Positions 1 through 10,800 of a stretch of 64,000 nt of DNA are shown one piece after another; position 1 is the stretch's first letter; each line of letters begins with the position of its first letter. Origin of the DNA: Trema orientale (Eukaryota > Streptophyta > Magnoliopsida > Rosales > Cannabaceae); the NCBI GenBank assembly GCA_002914845.1, contig JXTC01000109.1, positions 782,633 to 846,632 of the forward strand, in the 5' to 3' direction. The notes beneath the pieces are model-generated. The model was given only the letters and a program-made list of their open reading frames with translations, did no database searches and was not told the DNA's origin. The position numbers were made by a program, and so were the translations under genes.

Positions 1-369
1 GACTCTGTAATGTGTGGTTATCTAATCCTAGTCCAATAAGGATTGATGGGGTCTCTATTGGTGACTAGTATATAAGGATATAACTATAGGGTTTTAGTCC
101 CCAAGCCAAATAGAACGTGTACTCTTCTCCTCTGCCTCCATCAACAGAGAGAGACCCATTGAGCATACATAGAGTATTCTGGCTGTGGAAGACCTTCTAC
201 CCTCAGGCTCTAATTAATCGCTTCCGCTTACGTGATCACATCCTTTGTTGTCAAACTTAATGGATTCAGGTTAGTCACGGGTTTCTCTCAACAAATCTTT
301 TCCTGACAATTTGGCATGATAGATCCTAGGATTGTATTTGGTTTAACAATCCATTATGTAAATCTAACA
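1..369 (+). repeat. 5' LTR (partial) of the copia element
   Basis: Base 1 aligns with base 6262 of the 3' LTR, so about 132 bases of this LTR are upstream of the window. It ends in CTAACA, the complement of the TGTTAG start seen on the 3' copy. A TATATAAGG box at 69-77 is a likely LTR promoter element. Confidence 0.93.
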
Positions 370-370
370 A

Positions 371-388
371 GTAGTATCAGAGAGCTAG
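371..388 (+). other. Primer-binding site, initiator tRNA-Met type
   Basis: GTAGTATCAGAGAGCT begins two bases after the LTR end. It resembles the plant copia primer site TGGTATCAGAGC, complementary to tRNA-iMet, with small changes. Position and similarity support the call. The mismatches suggest decay or a variant primer. Confidence 0.7.
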
Positions 389-644
389 AAATCATATTAA
401 ATTGCTTAGGATAATCATACATGTCTCTATTTTGTGATATCTTTACCTATATGGCTTTCTAGGATTTAGATATAACATGTATGATTAATGAATTTTTCAT
501 GATTTTGTTGAGATATTCAGTGTTTGAGGGTTGAATTCTGAGTTATGGGTCATAAAGTTTGCAGATAAGGGCGAATAATCGCATCAAGTTTAAGTTATCC
601 AATTTTAAAAACGGGTAATTTACACTAAAGCCGCAACTTGGTGT

Positions 645-874
645 TGCGGCGCCACATTGGTGGCGCTGCGGCGCCCAGGACAGAAAGCTGGCACTGTGGC
701 GCCAATCAGTGGCGCCGCAGCGCCACCATATAAACAGATGGCGCCGCAGTGCCATGACATTGGCGCTGCAGCGCCATCACGGTGGCGCCACGGCGCCATG
801 CCATTAGCGTCATAGCGCCACCATTACGGGTGCAGTGGCGTCGCGGCGCCACATACTGGCGCCACAGCGCCACC
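645..874 (+). repeat. GC-rich GGCGCC-rich array in the retrotransposon leader
   Basis: Nine GGCGCC hexamers occur in about 230 bases, mostly in short units such as GTGGCGCCGCAGCGCCA separated by variable 10-20 base spacers. The hexamer is palindromic and many units are larger imperfect palindromes, so single strands could form stem-loops. The patch contrasts sharply with the AT-rich surroundings. It lies between the primer site and gag, in the untranslated leader. Confidence 0.85.
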
Positions 875-1280
875 AATCGGGTTCAGAAAAATTTTTAGGT
901 CGTTTTTGACCTATTTAAAGCATACGGTCTCAATTTTGGGTAGAATTGAGTCATTTTCGACTCAATTCAAGGAGTTCTAACCTGAAACTTAACCAATCAA
1001 GTTTTATTTTCTCAACCCACCTTCAGTACGACCCACACTTTATCCGTTGAAAACTCTATTTGGTTCTAAGAGTTGATAAAAGTGCTTAAAACTCAGTTGG
1101 TCATCCATAAAGATTTGTGCCTTGAAATTTTCAGTTTAATTTTTGGGCACTTTGGTTATTATTTTCTTTGCACTATTTGTTTAAATATTTTAAAATAGAT
1201 GAGTTGAAACAACATATTGCCAAAATAACCTCTATTGCGTAAATTTATTTATTTTGAAAATTGTTTATGCGAATAATTAC

Positions 1281-1477
1281 CGGCCCAAAGGAAGGTGATT
1301 ATTTGGCCGAATAATGAACACACCTGCGGTAATAGATATGTGATGGTTGTCAAGTTTCCATGTGGACAGTAAATCGGCCCAAAGGAAGATTTGCTGTCTG
1401 AAAGAATTTACTGTCAATATTTGATTACTGCACTGAAGAGTACCACTTACAAGTTGATAAGTCGGCCCAAAGGAAGG
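1281..1477 (+). repeat. Three copies of CGGCCCAAAGGAAG in the leader
   Basis: The 14-base motif CGGCCCAAAGGAAG occurs at 1281, 1375 and 1463, spaced 94 and 88 bases. Intervening bases are partly similar. It sits just upstream of gag in the retrotransposon leader, so a role in the RNA such as packaging or translation is possible but unproven. Confidence 0.8.
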
Positions 1478-1639
1478 CTTATTGATGTTATTTTGGGTAT
1501 CTTGTGATGGAAGCCCACCTAATATGTTTATGTCATGCTAGTGTATTTTATATTGTATACTTAGTTTATGACATGTTTTAATGTGAGTTGTTATTTTCTG
1601 CTTTTGTTCTCTGTTCAGTTTCTGCTTCAAGTATATCTG

Positions 1640-2440
1640 CTAATTTGAATTCAATTCCTGTGCTTAACGGTACAAACTTCAAGAAGTAGAAAGAGCACGT
1701 TATGATTGTGCTCGGTTGCATGGATCTAAGACCTTGCACTCAGGAAAGAATAACTTGCTACTTTTACAGATGAAAGTTCTGATATGGATGTTAAGAATTT
1801 TGAGCAATGGGAACGTTCTAATCGCATGAGTCTTATGATCATGAAACATTCCATACCTGAGACCATAAGGGGTACTGTGCCAAAGGTCGATAATGCTAAG
1901 GCGTTCCTTGACGCAATTGCGGAACGTTTCCAAAAGAATGAAAAAGCCGAAACTAGTACCATGCTGAGAAATTTGCTTGCTATGCGTTATAAAGGTAAAG
2001 GGAACATCAGGGAGTACATCATGGAGATGTCCAATCTGGCTTCAAAACTAAAGGCACTAAAGTTAGAGCTGTCAGATGACTTGCTCGTGCAATTAGTTTT
2101 ACTATCTCTTTCGCCATAATTCAGTCAATTTAAGGTGAGTTACAACACCCAGAAAGAAAAATGGACTCTTAATGAGCTCATATCTCAATGTGTGCAAGAA
2201 GAGGATAGATTGAAGCGAGATAAGACAGAGAGTGCTCACTTAGCAACAACCTCTCAAGATAAGAAGAGAAAAAGGAGTAAGGATAAAGGAGCTGCATCTG
2301 GGACTTCACATACTAAAGTGCAAAAGAAACAAGATGAGGATTCAGCTTGTTTCTTCTACAAGAAGGCAGGACATGTGAAGAAGGATTGTCCTAAGTACAC
2401 CACTTGGCGTTTAAAGAAGGGTAAGCTTCTCAATTTTGTC
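1640..2440 (+). pseudogene. copia gag remnant (UBN2-like capsid and zinc knuckle)
   Basis: The translation resembles plant copia Gag: an NGTNFKK start region, a central helical capsid segment around 1784-2119, then a basic linker and a knuckle region. Breaks are a TAG at 1687-1689, a frameshift between about 1690 and 1780, and a TAA at 2117-2119. The frame then resumes at about 2135. The CCHC knuckle near 2350-2392 reads CFFYKKAGHVKKDC, where the second cysteine is tyrosine, so zinc binding is probably lost. No clear initiator ATG is evident. Family assignment is secure from order and similarity. Confidence 0.85.
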
Positions 2441-4126
2441 TGTTCTGAGGTTAATTTTGCTTCTGTATCCAATCATACTTGGTGGGTGGATACCGGTGCT
2501 ACTACTCACATAAGTATGTCTATGCAGGGTTGTCTGAGGAGCCGTCTACCAAGTGATGCTGAAAGATACATCTATGTGGGCAACGGAGACACAGCTACAG
2601 TAGAGGCAATAGGACTATTTAGGTTGCAATTAGGTCCTGGTCAATTTTTGGATTTGGACGAGACTTTTGTTGTACCGTCATTTAGACGGAATTTAATTTC
2701 CATATCAGTTTTGGACAAATCAGGTTATTCTTGTTCATTTGGAAATAATAAATTTAGCCTTTTTCAGAATTCTAATATTCTTGCGACTGGTACTTTGATT
2801 GATAACCTATATAAAGTTGACACTGTTACCTCAATTAATGAAACTTTGCATGTCGAGAAACGTGGTACAAAACGCAAAACCACAGAGAATTCTTCTATAT
2901 TGTGGCACAAGCGATTAGGACACATCTCTAAACAGAGAATACAGCGTCTTGTGTCAGATAGAATTCTTGACCCACTTGACCTCACAGACTTCACAGTTTG
3001 TGTTGAGTGCATTGAAGGCAAACAGACAAATATGCGTAAATTAGGTGCTAATAGGAGTTCCGGAGTCTTAGAACTGATACATACTGATATCTGCGGTCCA
3101 TTCCCTACGGCTTTATGGAATGGCCAACAGTATTTCATCACGTTTATAGGCGATTACTCTCGCTATGGGTACTTATATTTAATTCATGAGAAGTCTCAAT
3201 CCCTGGACGTATTTAAAGCTTTCAAAGCCGAAGTTGAAAATTAACTCGATAAGAAAATTAAAGCCGTCAAATCCGATCGTGGTGGTGAATACTACGGTAG
3301 GTATGATGGATCTGGTGAACAACGTCCAGGACCCTTTGCCCAGTATCTAGAGGAATGTGGAATCGTCCCACAATACATAATGCTGGGGAAACCTAGCATG
3401 AATGGTGTTGCTGAGTGACGAACCTGAACACTTAAGGACATGGTAAGGAGTATGATTAGTCATTCCTCCTTACCTGAATCACTCTGGGGAGAAGCACTAA
3501 AGACTGCAGTTTATATACTCAATAGAGTACCCAGTAAATCAGTAGCTAAAACCCCATATGAACTATGGATAGGTAAGAAGCCTAGTATTAGGCACTTGCA
3601 TATTTGGGGTTGTCCAGCTGAGGCAAGGCCGTACAGGCCACATGAAAAGAAACTGGACTCAAGAACAATAAGCTGCTATTTTGTTGGCTACGCTGAAATA
3701 TCCAGAGGTTTCAAATTCTATGATCCCTCTAATAGGTCCTTTTTCGAGACGGGTAGTGCGAGATTCCTTGAGGATGTTGAAGTTGGAGGGGGAGATAAGG
3801 TTAGGGATATTGTCTTTGAAGAGGAATATATTTCTCTTCCTACAGTTGCTATTGGAGGTGATCAGGTTTCTTTGCCTGATATTATTCAAGAAGCAAATCC
3901 AGAAATTCAAGACAATATTTCGCAACTCCCTGTCCTACATGAGGAAGTTGCTCCTGAAGAGCAACCTCAACAACCTCAAGAAGAAGTGTCATTAAGGAGA
4001 TCTACCAGGGAAAGGAGAAGCGCGATTCCGGATGATTATATCGTCTATCTCCTAGAACATGAGTTTGATATAGGAGTGGAAAATGATCCAATCAATTTCA
4101 CTCAAGCTAAACAAAGTTCAAAATCC
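2441..4126 (+). pseudogene. copia protease and integrase remnant
   Basis: The protease motif WWVDTGATTHI lies near 2480-2512 and keeps the catalytic DTG core. A GAG-pre-integrase zinc finger follows near 2900-3030 (WHKRLGH, then CVEC), and then the integrase core begins with LIHTDICGPF. The frame is stopped by TAA at 3242-3244 and by TGA at 3416-3418 and 3425-3427. The reading frame stays the same through 4126, and the acidic integrase C-terminal region includes [12 protein letters not shown] near 3550. The known family role is strand transfer of the DNA copy into the host chromosome. This copy cannot make the full product. Confidence 0.88.
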
Positions 4127-5661
4127 TAACAATGGATCACTGCCATGAAAGATGAGATGAAATCCATGAAAGATAACGACGTTTGGGATCTTGTCAAATT
4201 TCCAGCAAGAAAGAAATCTATTGGTTGTAAATGGATTTTTAAAACCAAAAGGGATTCTAAAGGCAATATTGAGAGATATAAGGCTCGTCTAGTTGCCAAG
4301 GGTTTCACTCAGAAAGAAGGCATTGACTATAAAGAGACTTTCTCTTCAGTTTCTTCGAAAGACTCTTTTAGAATAATTATGGCACTAGTAGCTCATTTTG
4401 ATTTGGAGCTACATCAGATGGATGTAAAGACTGCGTTTCTCAATGGTGATATTGAGGAAACGATTTATATGGTACAGCCAGAAAACTTTGTAACCAGAGA
4501 TCCAAAGTCTATGGTTTGTAAACTAAAGAAATCCATCTATAGTTTCAAACAAACATCCCGTCAATGGTATCATAAGTTCCATCAAGTTATTTCTTTATTT
4601 AGTTTCGAAGAAAATTCGGTAGATAGATGCATTTATCACAAGTTCAGTGGGAGCAAATGTATCTTCCTGGTCTTGTATGTCGATGACATACTTTTGGCAA
4701 GCAACTATATAGGCTTACTACACGAAACCAAGATATTTCTATCAAACAAATTTGAGATGAAAGATCTTGGGGACGCCTCTTTTGTATTAGGAATAAAAAT
4801 ACACCGAGATCGCTCTCAGGGTATTCTTGGATCATCACAAAAGAGCTATATCGAGAAGGTGCTTGATAGATTTGGCATGAGCAAATGTGCCCTAGGAGAT
4901 ACACCTATTGCTAAGGGTGATAAATTCAGTCTCATTCAATGCCCCAAGAATGAGTTTGAAGCTAAGGAAATGCAAAAGGTCCCTTATGCATCTGCACTAG
5001 GGAGTCTGATGTATGCTCAGGTGTGTACGCGTCCGGATATAGTGTACATAGTTGGAGTATTAAGTAGATATTTTAGCAACTCTGGTATGGATCACTAGAC
5101 AGCAGCAAAGAGGGTTTTACGTTATTTACAGAGAACAAAAGATTACATGCTCACTTATCGGAGATCTGATCATTTGGAGATCGTAGGGTATTCCGACTCC
5201 GATTATGCTAGATGCCTAGATAATAAGGGATCCACTTCATCCTATATTTACCTGCTTGCCGGAGGAGCTGTATCATGAAAATTGTTAAGCAGACACTCAC
5301 AGCTTCTTCTACTATGGAGGCAGAGTTTGTAGCTTGTCATGAGGCATCAAATCAGGGAATATGGTTGCGGAATTTTATCACCGGGCTGCGAATTGTCGAT
5401 GGCATTGAGAAGCCATTGAAGATTTATTGTGATAATAGAGCCGCCGTCCTATATTCTAATAACAACAGAAGCTAGTCAAAGTCTAAACACATAGACATTA
5501 AGTTTCTAGTTGTTAAGGAAGGAATTCAGAGTCATTTAGTGTCTATAGAACATATTGGAACTAACTCCATGTTGGCGGATTCGCTCACCAAAGGTCTAAC
5601 GCCTAAGGTGTTTCATGAGCATACTGCTCATATGGGTGTTGTACCATTTAAAGATGTTTAG
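4127..5661 (+). pseudogene. copia reverse transcriptase and RNase H remnant
   Basis: After a TAA at 4127-4129 the frame continues into a copia reverse transcriptase with HQMDVKTAFLNG near 4415 and the catalytic YVDD near 4678. A TAG at 5096-5098 interrupts the connection region. RNase H follows (GYSDSDYA near 5190) with a one-base shift near 5277, then SSTMEAEF near 5305 and a TAG at 5473-5475. The final stop is at 5659-5661. The catalytic aspartates of RT remain, so decay is by nonsense and frameshift and not by loss of the active site. Confidence 0.9.
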
Positions 5662-6115
5662 GAATAGTGGGAGTTAGATTTTACGAGTTCTCTTGTGATA
5701 GACACATTTGTTATTTGATATCAATAAAGTGATGGTTTTCTTTTATACTCTGAATTTATATTTTATTTTCTTTCTATCTGCTGTTTTGCATAAAGTTGCG
5801 GTTTTGCATAAAGTGAAAGACTAAGGTTGATTCGTTGGAATCATAAAGCAGGACCAAATGAAAATAGGCATGTAGGATCACTTTTCGTGTAATTTCCATA
5901 CCACACATCCATACTTGATCTGTGTCATTGCGTGTATTGATTTGGTAATCATTGATGGATTTAGTTGCCTACCTAAGTGCAATGAAGACCGCTTTGGTTT
6001 CATGTTGATATACAAAATGGTTCAGATTGTCTTAAGGGGTAATTTCTTAACAGACAGCAATAAAGTGCGCACTCAAGTTTTCATTATATAATTATCTCAG
6101 GAAAAATTTATGTAG

Positions 6116-6129
6116 CCCAAGTGGGAGAT
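6116..6129 (+). other. Polypurine tract
   Basis: The stretch CCAAGTGGGAGAT ends immediately before the TGTTAG start of the 3' LTR. This is the expected place and composition for the plus-strand primer of copia elements. Confidence 0.8.
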
Positions 6130-6623
6130 TGTTAGGTTACTCGTGTAACCTAATATGTGGGCCATAGTTTTTATATCAATTATATATTATAAGAGCTGTC
6201 TAATTAAGTAGGGCCATTAAGTGATCTAATTGAGGGCTCATGAAGTTACCTATTTGGTGTGGACTCTGTAATGTGTGGTTATCTAATCCTAGTCCAATAA
6301 GGATTGATGGGGTCTCTATTGGTGACTAGTATATAAGGATATAACTATAGGGTTTTGGTCCCCAAGCCAAATAGAACGTGTGCTCTTCTCCTTTACCTCC
6401 ATCAACAGAGAGAGACCCATTGAGCATACATAGAGTATTCTGGCTGTGGAAGACGTTCTACCCTCAGGCTCTAATTTCCGCTTATGTGATCACATCCTTT
6501 GCTGTCAAACTCAATGGATTCAGGTTAGTCACGAGTTTCTCTCAATAAATCTTTTCCTGACAATTTGGCATGATAGATCCTAGGATTGTATTTGGTTTAA
6601 CAATCCATTATGTAAATCTAACA
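6130..6623 (+). repeat. 3' LTR of the copia element (494 bp)
   Basis: The LTR starts TGTTAGGTTAC and ends ATCTAACA, giving TG...CA ends with a short inverted repeat. It carries a TATATAAGG box near 6330. It is the complete copy against which the truncated 5' LTR can be aligned. The five bases after it are TAGAG. Confidence 0.95.
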
Positions 6624-6634
6624 TAGAGACCTTA

Positions 6635-7717
6635 GGTAACGTTTGGTTTCGGATAATGGGGTGGGAATGGAAAGACTATTCCTAAGAGTGGCCCATTCAT
6701 TTCTCTGGTTTGCTTTTTAGAGTTAAGAAAGATTATTCCAACTGAATTGCTATTCCATCAACTAATGGAATTGAATTTCCTAAACTAAATGGGTGGAAAT
6801 TCCAATCCATTCCAACCCCAAGTTTTATGGCCTAACTACCCCTATTTCAATTTACTTCTCATGTCGCCCACCTTACTTTTCCATGTCAAGTATTCTGCAA
6901 TAATATACTTGCAAAATTGGAATATGTTTTTTTGGCGTTGAGCTCTGTAAATTTGTCTTCTTTCTTTCATGTTCTTTTTCCTACAATTTTGTCTTCTTCT
7001 TTTTCTATTTTCTGGGCTTGTAGGTTTAAAATTATCAAAGACCAGCTGAAGTAATTCCATCGGGATCTATTAAAATACTAATATTTAAGATTTTATGAAA
7101 TACTTTAGTTGTTGCTTAATTATTTTATTATAGTTGCATAATTTTGAAGTAAATTTATTTATAAAATATCTTATTGATAAGTTATTGAATAATTACTCTT
7201 ATAGATTTTCTTTAAAATTTATTTCGTTTATTAAAAAGATGCTCATATATACATATGAGTAAATTATTTGTTAAAACAAGAATTAATTTTTGGGCGCGTC
7301 TACAGTAGGGGCACCCCTACGTAGGGCCTTGTCTATTCACCGTTGGATGGGAATCTGTATATAAATAGATTCTCCATAGATTCCCGTTATTCCTCACAGA
7401 TTCCCATCCAACGATAATTAAGGCATGACCCTACGTAGGGACGCCCCTACCGTAGCCATCCCCTTAATTTTTAATGCAAGAAAAAAGTACAAGTTTTACA
7501 CCAATTTAACTATTTGTCCAACTTTTCTAATAAGAAGAACATTTTTGTCTCAATAATGTTAATTTCATTTCATTCCATAATAAATTAGACATAATCATTC
7601 AACACTGATTCCAACGTATCAGCCAAACAATTCAATAATTTTCATTCCTACTCTCATTTAATTTCTATTACCATTTCCATTCTTTTTTCATTTTTTAGTT
7701 AGGAACCAAACGCTACC
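6635..7717. mobile_element. PIF/Harbinger (Tourist-like) non-autonomous element
   Basis: The left end GGTAACGTTTGGTTTC and the right end, read in reverse complement, GGTAGCGTTTGGTTCC are inverted repeats flanked by a TTA target duplication (6632-6634 and 7718-7720). Subterminal GGAATGG/CCATTCC motifs recur on both arms. A 3-bp TTA duplication with ends of this type is the signature of PIF/Harbinger MITEs. No transposase is encoded. Its right end lies only 126 bases before the NHD1 start codon. Confidence 0.85.
7292..7463. mobile_element. Mutator-like MITE (172 bp), nested in the Harbinger element
   Basis: The sequence folds on itself over most of its length: TAGGGGCACCCCTACGTAGG pairs with the far arm, and GTTGGATGGGAATCTGT pairs with ACAGATTCCCATCCAAC. 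It is flanked by a perfect 9-bp duplication TTAATTTTT (7283-7291 and 7464-7472), as expected for Mutator-like transposition. Its left end GGGCGCGTCTA matches the ends of the large element at 17355-22059. Confidence 0.85.
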
Positions 7718-7843
7718 TTAGTGAGAAACCCGACAAGAGTTCAGTGGAATTGTTTAGATTACTCTCCAGCTCTATCTTACTTGCTTATTCCCACTCATTT
7801 TCAATTCCTAAAACTTCTTCTGTTTGTTCAATCTTTAGCTCCA

Positions 7844-10800
7844 ATGGCTTCCCTCTCAATTGGGACCCATTTGTCTCCATCCCACCATTTCAACGCATCT
7901 CCACTTTGCTCTCTTTGTCCCCCTTCTCTCCTGCAAACCCACTCCCCATTTCTATCTAAACCTTCTTCTTTCCGTGGAATAAGGACTCCAACTCCAAGGT
8001 TGCTTGGAAATCATCTGTTGGCTCGAGCTGAGGATAAGGCCAAGGCTTCTACCTCTTCTTCGTCCGACAAACAGTTCAAGGTTCTTCTCTCATTATTATT
8101 CCATTTTCTTTGATTAATTATGAGACTGCCCATTATCTTTGTTCTTGCTGGTTATAGACTTATGAATGTAATTTTGGCAAAGTGTGTGCTTGACTTGGTA
8201 TTGAGCAATTCGTTAAAAGGTTTAAAGGGTTGAGTTTTAATTCGTCAAATAGTAAACTATGATATCCTTTTTAATTGAATTATAAAGGTTTTGAATCCCT
8301 TACTCTCAACTTATTTTTCAGTTATTGGATTTTGGAATTAAATTTTAGTGGGGTTGCATCAGTATGCATAGTTCATGCATTTCCGTTATTGAACGAGGAG
8401 AAAAAGTATGGTTTTGTGAAAAGAGATTTGGGTTTTGCTTGAACCAGTGAAACTAGCCACGAATCTGGGTGTCCTTTGTTCTGCTACCAATTTGAATAAA
8501 GCTTCCAAAATTTTGAAATGGATTTAATTAAAGCAAATAATCACTGTAGAAGTATGTGAATCATGTACTGTCTTGTATTGTTGATTAAACTTGATAACAT
8601 AGAATTAGAAGTGTTGATAAATGTAACCATATATGTATGTGTCCTAGTGCAGTACTACTCCTCCTCCTCTTAATAACACTTCAATTTTGACGTTTAGCAT
8701 ATCATCAGGAGTTGACCCCATCTGGAACATGTGATCCTTTATGTTCGATTGACGAAACAAGCTCAAGGGATTTTGAAGCAAATTACCAGCCAAAGACTGA
8801 TTTGCTGAAAGCTCTTGCAATATTTGCAGCAGCTGGAACAGGGGCAGTGGCAATTAACCAGTCCTGGGTTGCAGCTAATCAGGTTTATGTTTATCCTTTT
8901 GCCTTTTGTGTAACTATCTATTCGTTGTTTGTTTGGAATTCTCATGAGAGCTATCGTCCTTTTTGAGCAGAAAGAATGCTCTATAACAACCCCAAGTTAA
9001 CTTCATGAAATTTCATGACACAGAATGTTGCAATGGCATTGTTGTTCGGAATAGGGTATGCGGGGATCATATTTGAAGAATCCCTAGCCTTCAATAAAAG
9101 TGGAGTAGGATTACTAATGGCTGTGAGCCTGTGGGTAATTCGAAGTATTGGGGTAAGATTCGTTGTTATTACTTGGAATATTAAATGACATCTGGTTTAG
9201 CAATAATTTGCATATAGTTCCATTGTTTTCCCATGTAATAATGATGCATTTAGCCATCCTATAAAAAAGCTAATAAGTAAAGTTTTCCTTCTCTTGTTTT
9301 TGTGGTTGTGGACTGGGAGACATGCTACCCTTTGGTACAAGATTCTGTGACGTTTATGTCTCCTCTACCCTTATTCAATGATAACTGCGAAGAGACAATT
9401 GTTGTTTGTCTTTATTTTAATTATTAAATACATTGTCCGCTGTTTTTTGGCTGTTTGAATTTTGTGCAGGCTCCTTCCTCAGAAGTAGCTGTTTCAGAGC
9501 TAACACATGCATCTGCTGAAGTCAGTGAAATAGTGTTTTTCTTACTTGGTGCAATGACGATTGTGGAGATTGTTGATGCTCATCAAGGGTTTAAACTAGT
9601 TACAGATAACATAACCACTCGAAAACCAAAAACTCTCCTCTGGGTGGTGAGTGCTTTATTCTTCTTTATTTTCATATTTAGAAACCCATTCTGTTGTGCA
9701 ACTGGAATATTAGCTCATTGTTTGAACTTTGGATATAAAATCAAGGTATGAAAATATATCATCTTTTAACTTGTGAATTGTGATTCATCCATTACATAGC
9801 AATGTGTTAGCTGTGATTCTTGGAAGAGACAAGATCATTTTGTTGAAAGTCTGTCAGAGAAAACTGCAAGTTGCACGTCTACTCACTAATTACTGCCTGA
9901 ACACCTATCTTGAGTTGCACAAAGTTAAGGAACCTTAAAGGTTGTTTTCAAGATCCGTGTTAGATTAGCTTAGACATGTTCTTCTGCACTGACATTTATT
10001 ATAAGCAGTAAATAGAGAGTGAATCCTTCAATTTCTGTGGGGACTATGTTTCTCTCTCTGTGTTTTCTTTCTTCTTCTTTTCTTGTTCGATCTTTCAGTA
10101 ACATATAAGATCCCTAGCTAGCTTGCTGAAACTTTTGTTACTTATCTTTCCCCGAAGGGTTGCATACATATTTAACTCCGGATTATGTTATTCTGTATTG
10201 TCGTCATACGGTGATAATATTTTATCTGTGGCATCTAACCTGTAATAGTTGGCATTGTAGGTTGGCTTTGTGACTTTTTTCCTTAGTTCGGTCCTTGACA
10301 ATCTGACATCTACTATCATCATGGTTTCTTTACTGAGGAAACTAGTGCCTCCATCAGAATACCGGAAGTATGTATAGAACGTGTAGTATGTTTTCTTGTA
10401 TGCTTGTGGAACTTTTGCAGACGTTGTTTGCTCTAGATCATGTACTTTCCAAGTTCATCTGAAAAAAAAAAGATTAAAAAAAAAAAAAAGAAGCATGCGG
10501 AGTTTATATCACATAGCGTCTAATGCTGATATTAGAACTGGGAAAATATGGAGTTTACAAAACTCATTTTCGCATTTATAGAAATTTTGAAAACAATTGT
10601 CACATATGTTAACATGTAGGACATGTTCACAACATTGATTAAATATCCAGAAATGGACTTAGTTTTTCTCTCTGTTGGGATTGATAGCTGTAGTTTTTAT
10701 AACCAAACATCCTTCAGAAGGTTCCCTATGGAAGTATTAACTGAATTTGAGAGCTTACAATTAACCAGGTTATAAACGTTGCAAATGACTGTTGTTCAAT

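Larger units (their letters stand above)
1..6623 (+). mobile_element. Ty1/copia LTR retrotransposon, decayed, 5' end cut by window
   Basis: The element has direct LTRs, with the 5' LTR entering from outside the window. A primer-binding-like site follows the 5' LTR and a polypurine tract precedes the 3' LTR. The internal gag-protease-integrase-RT-RNase H order is that of Ty1/copia. Over the 362 bases where both LTRs are visible I count 10 substitutions and one 7-base indel, about 3 percent. The coding region carries at least eight in-frame stops and two frameshifts, so it cannot make its own polyprotein. The 5' target duplication lies outside the window, so the insertion site cannot be checked here. 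Confidence 0.95.

Noticed and set aside
543..755. Minus-strand open frame across the GGCGCC array
   Set aside because: Produced by GC-rich repeat sequence in a retrotransposon leader; no protein features.
2764..3141. 125-codon minus-strand open frame
   Set aside because: It is the antisense of the copia protease/integrase region, with no domain of its own.
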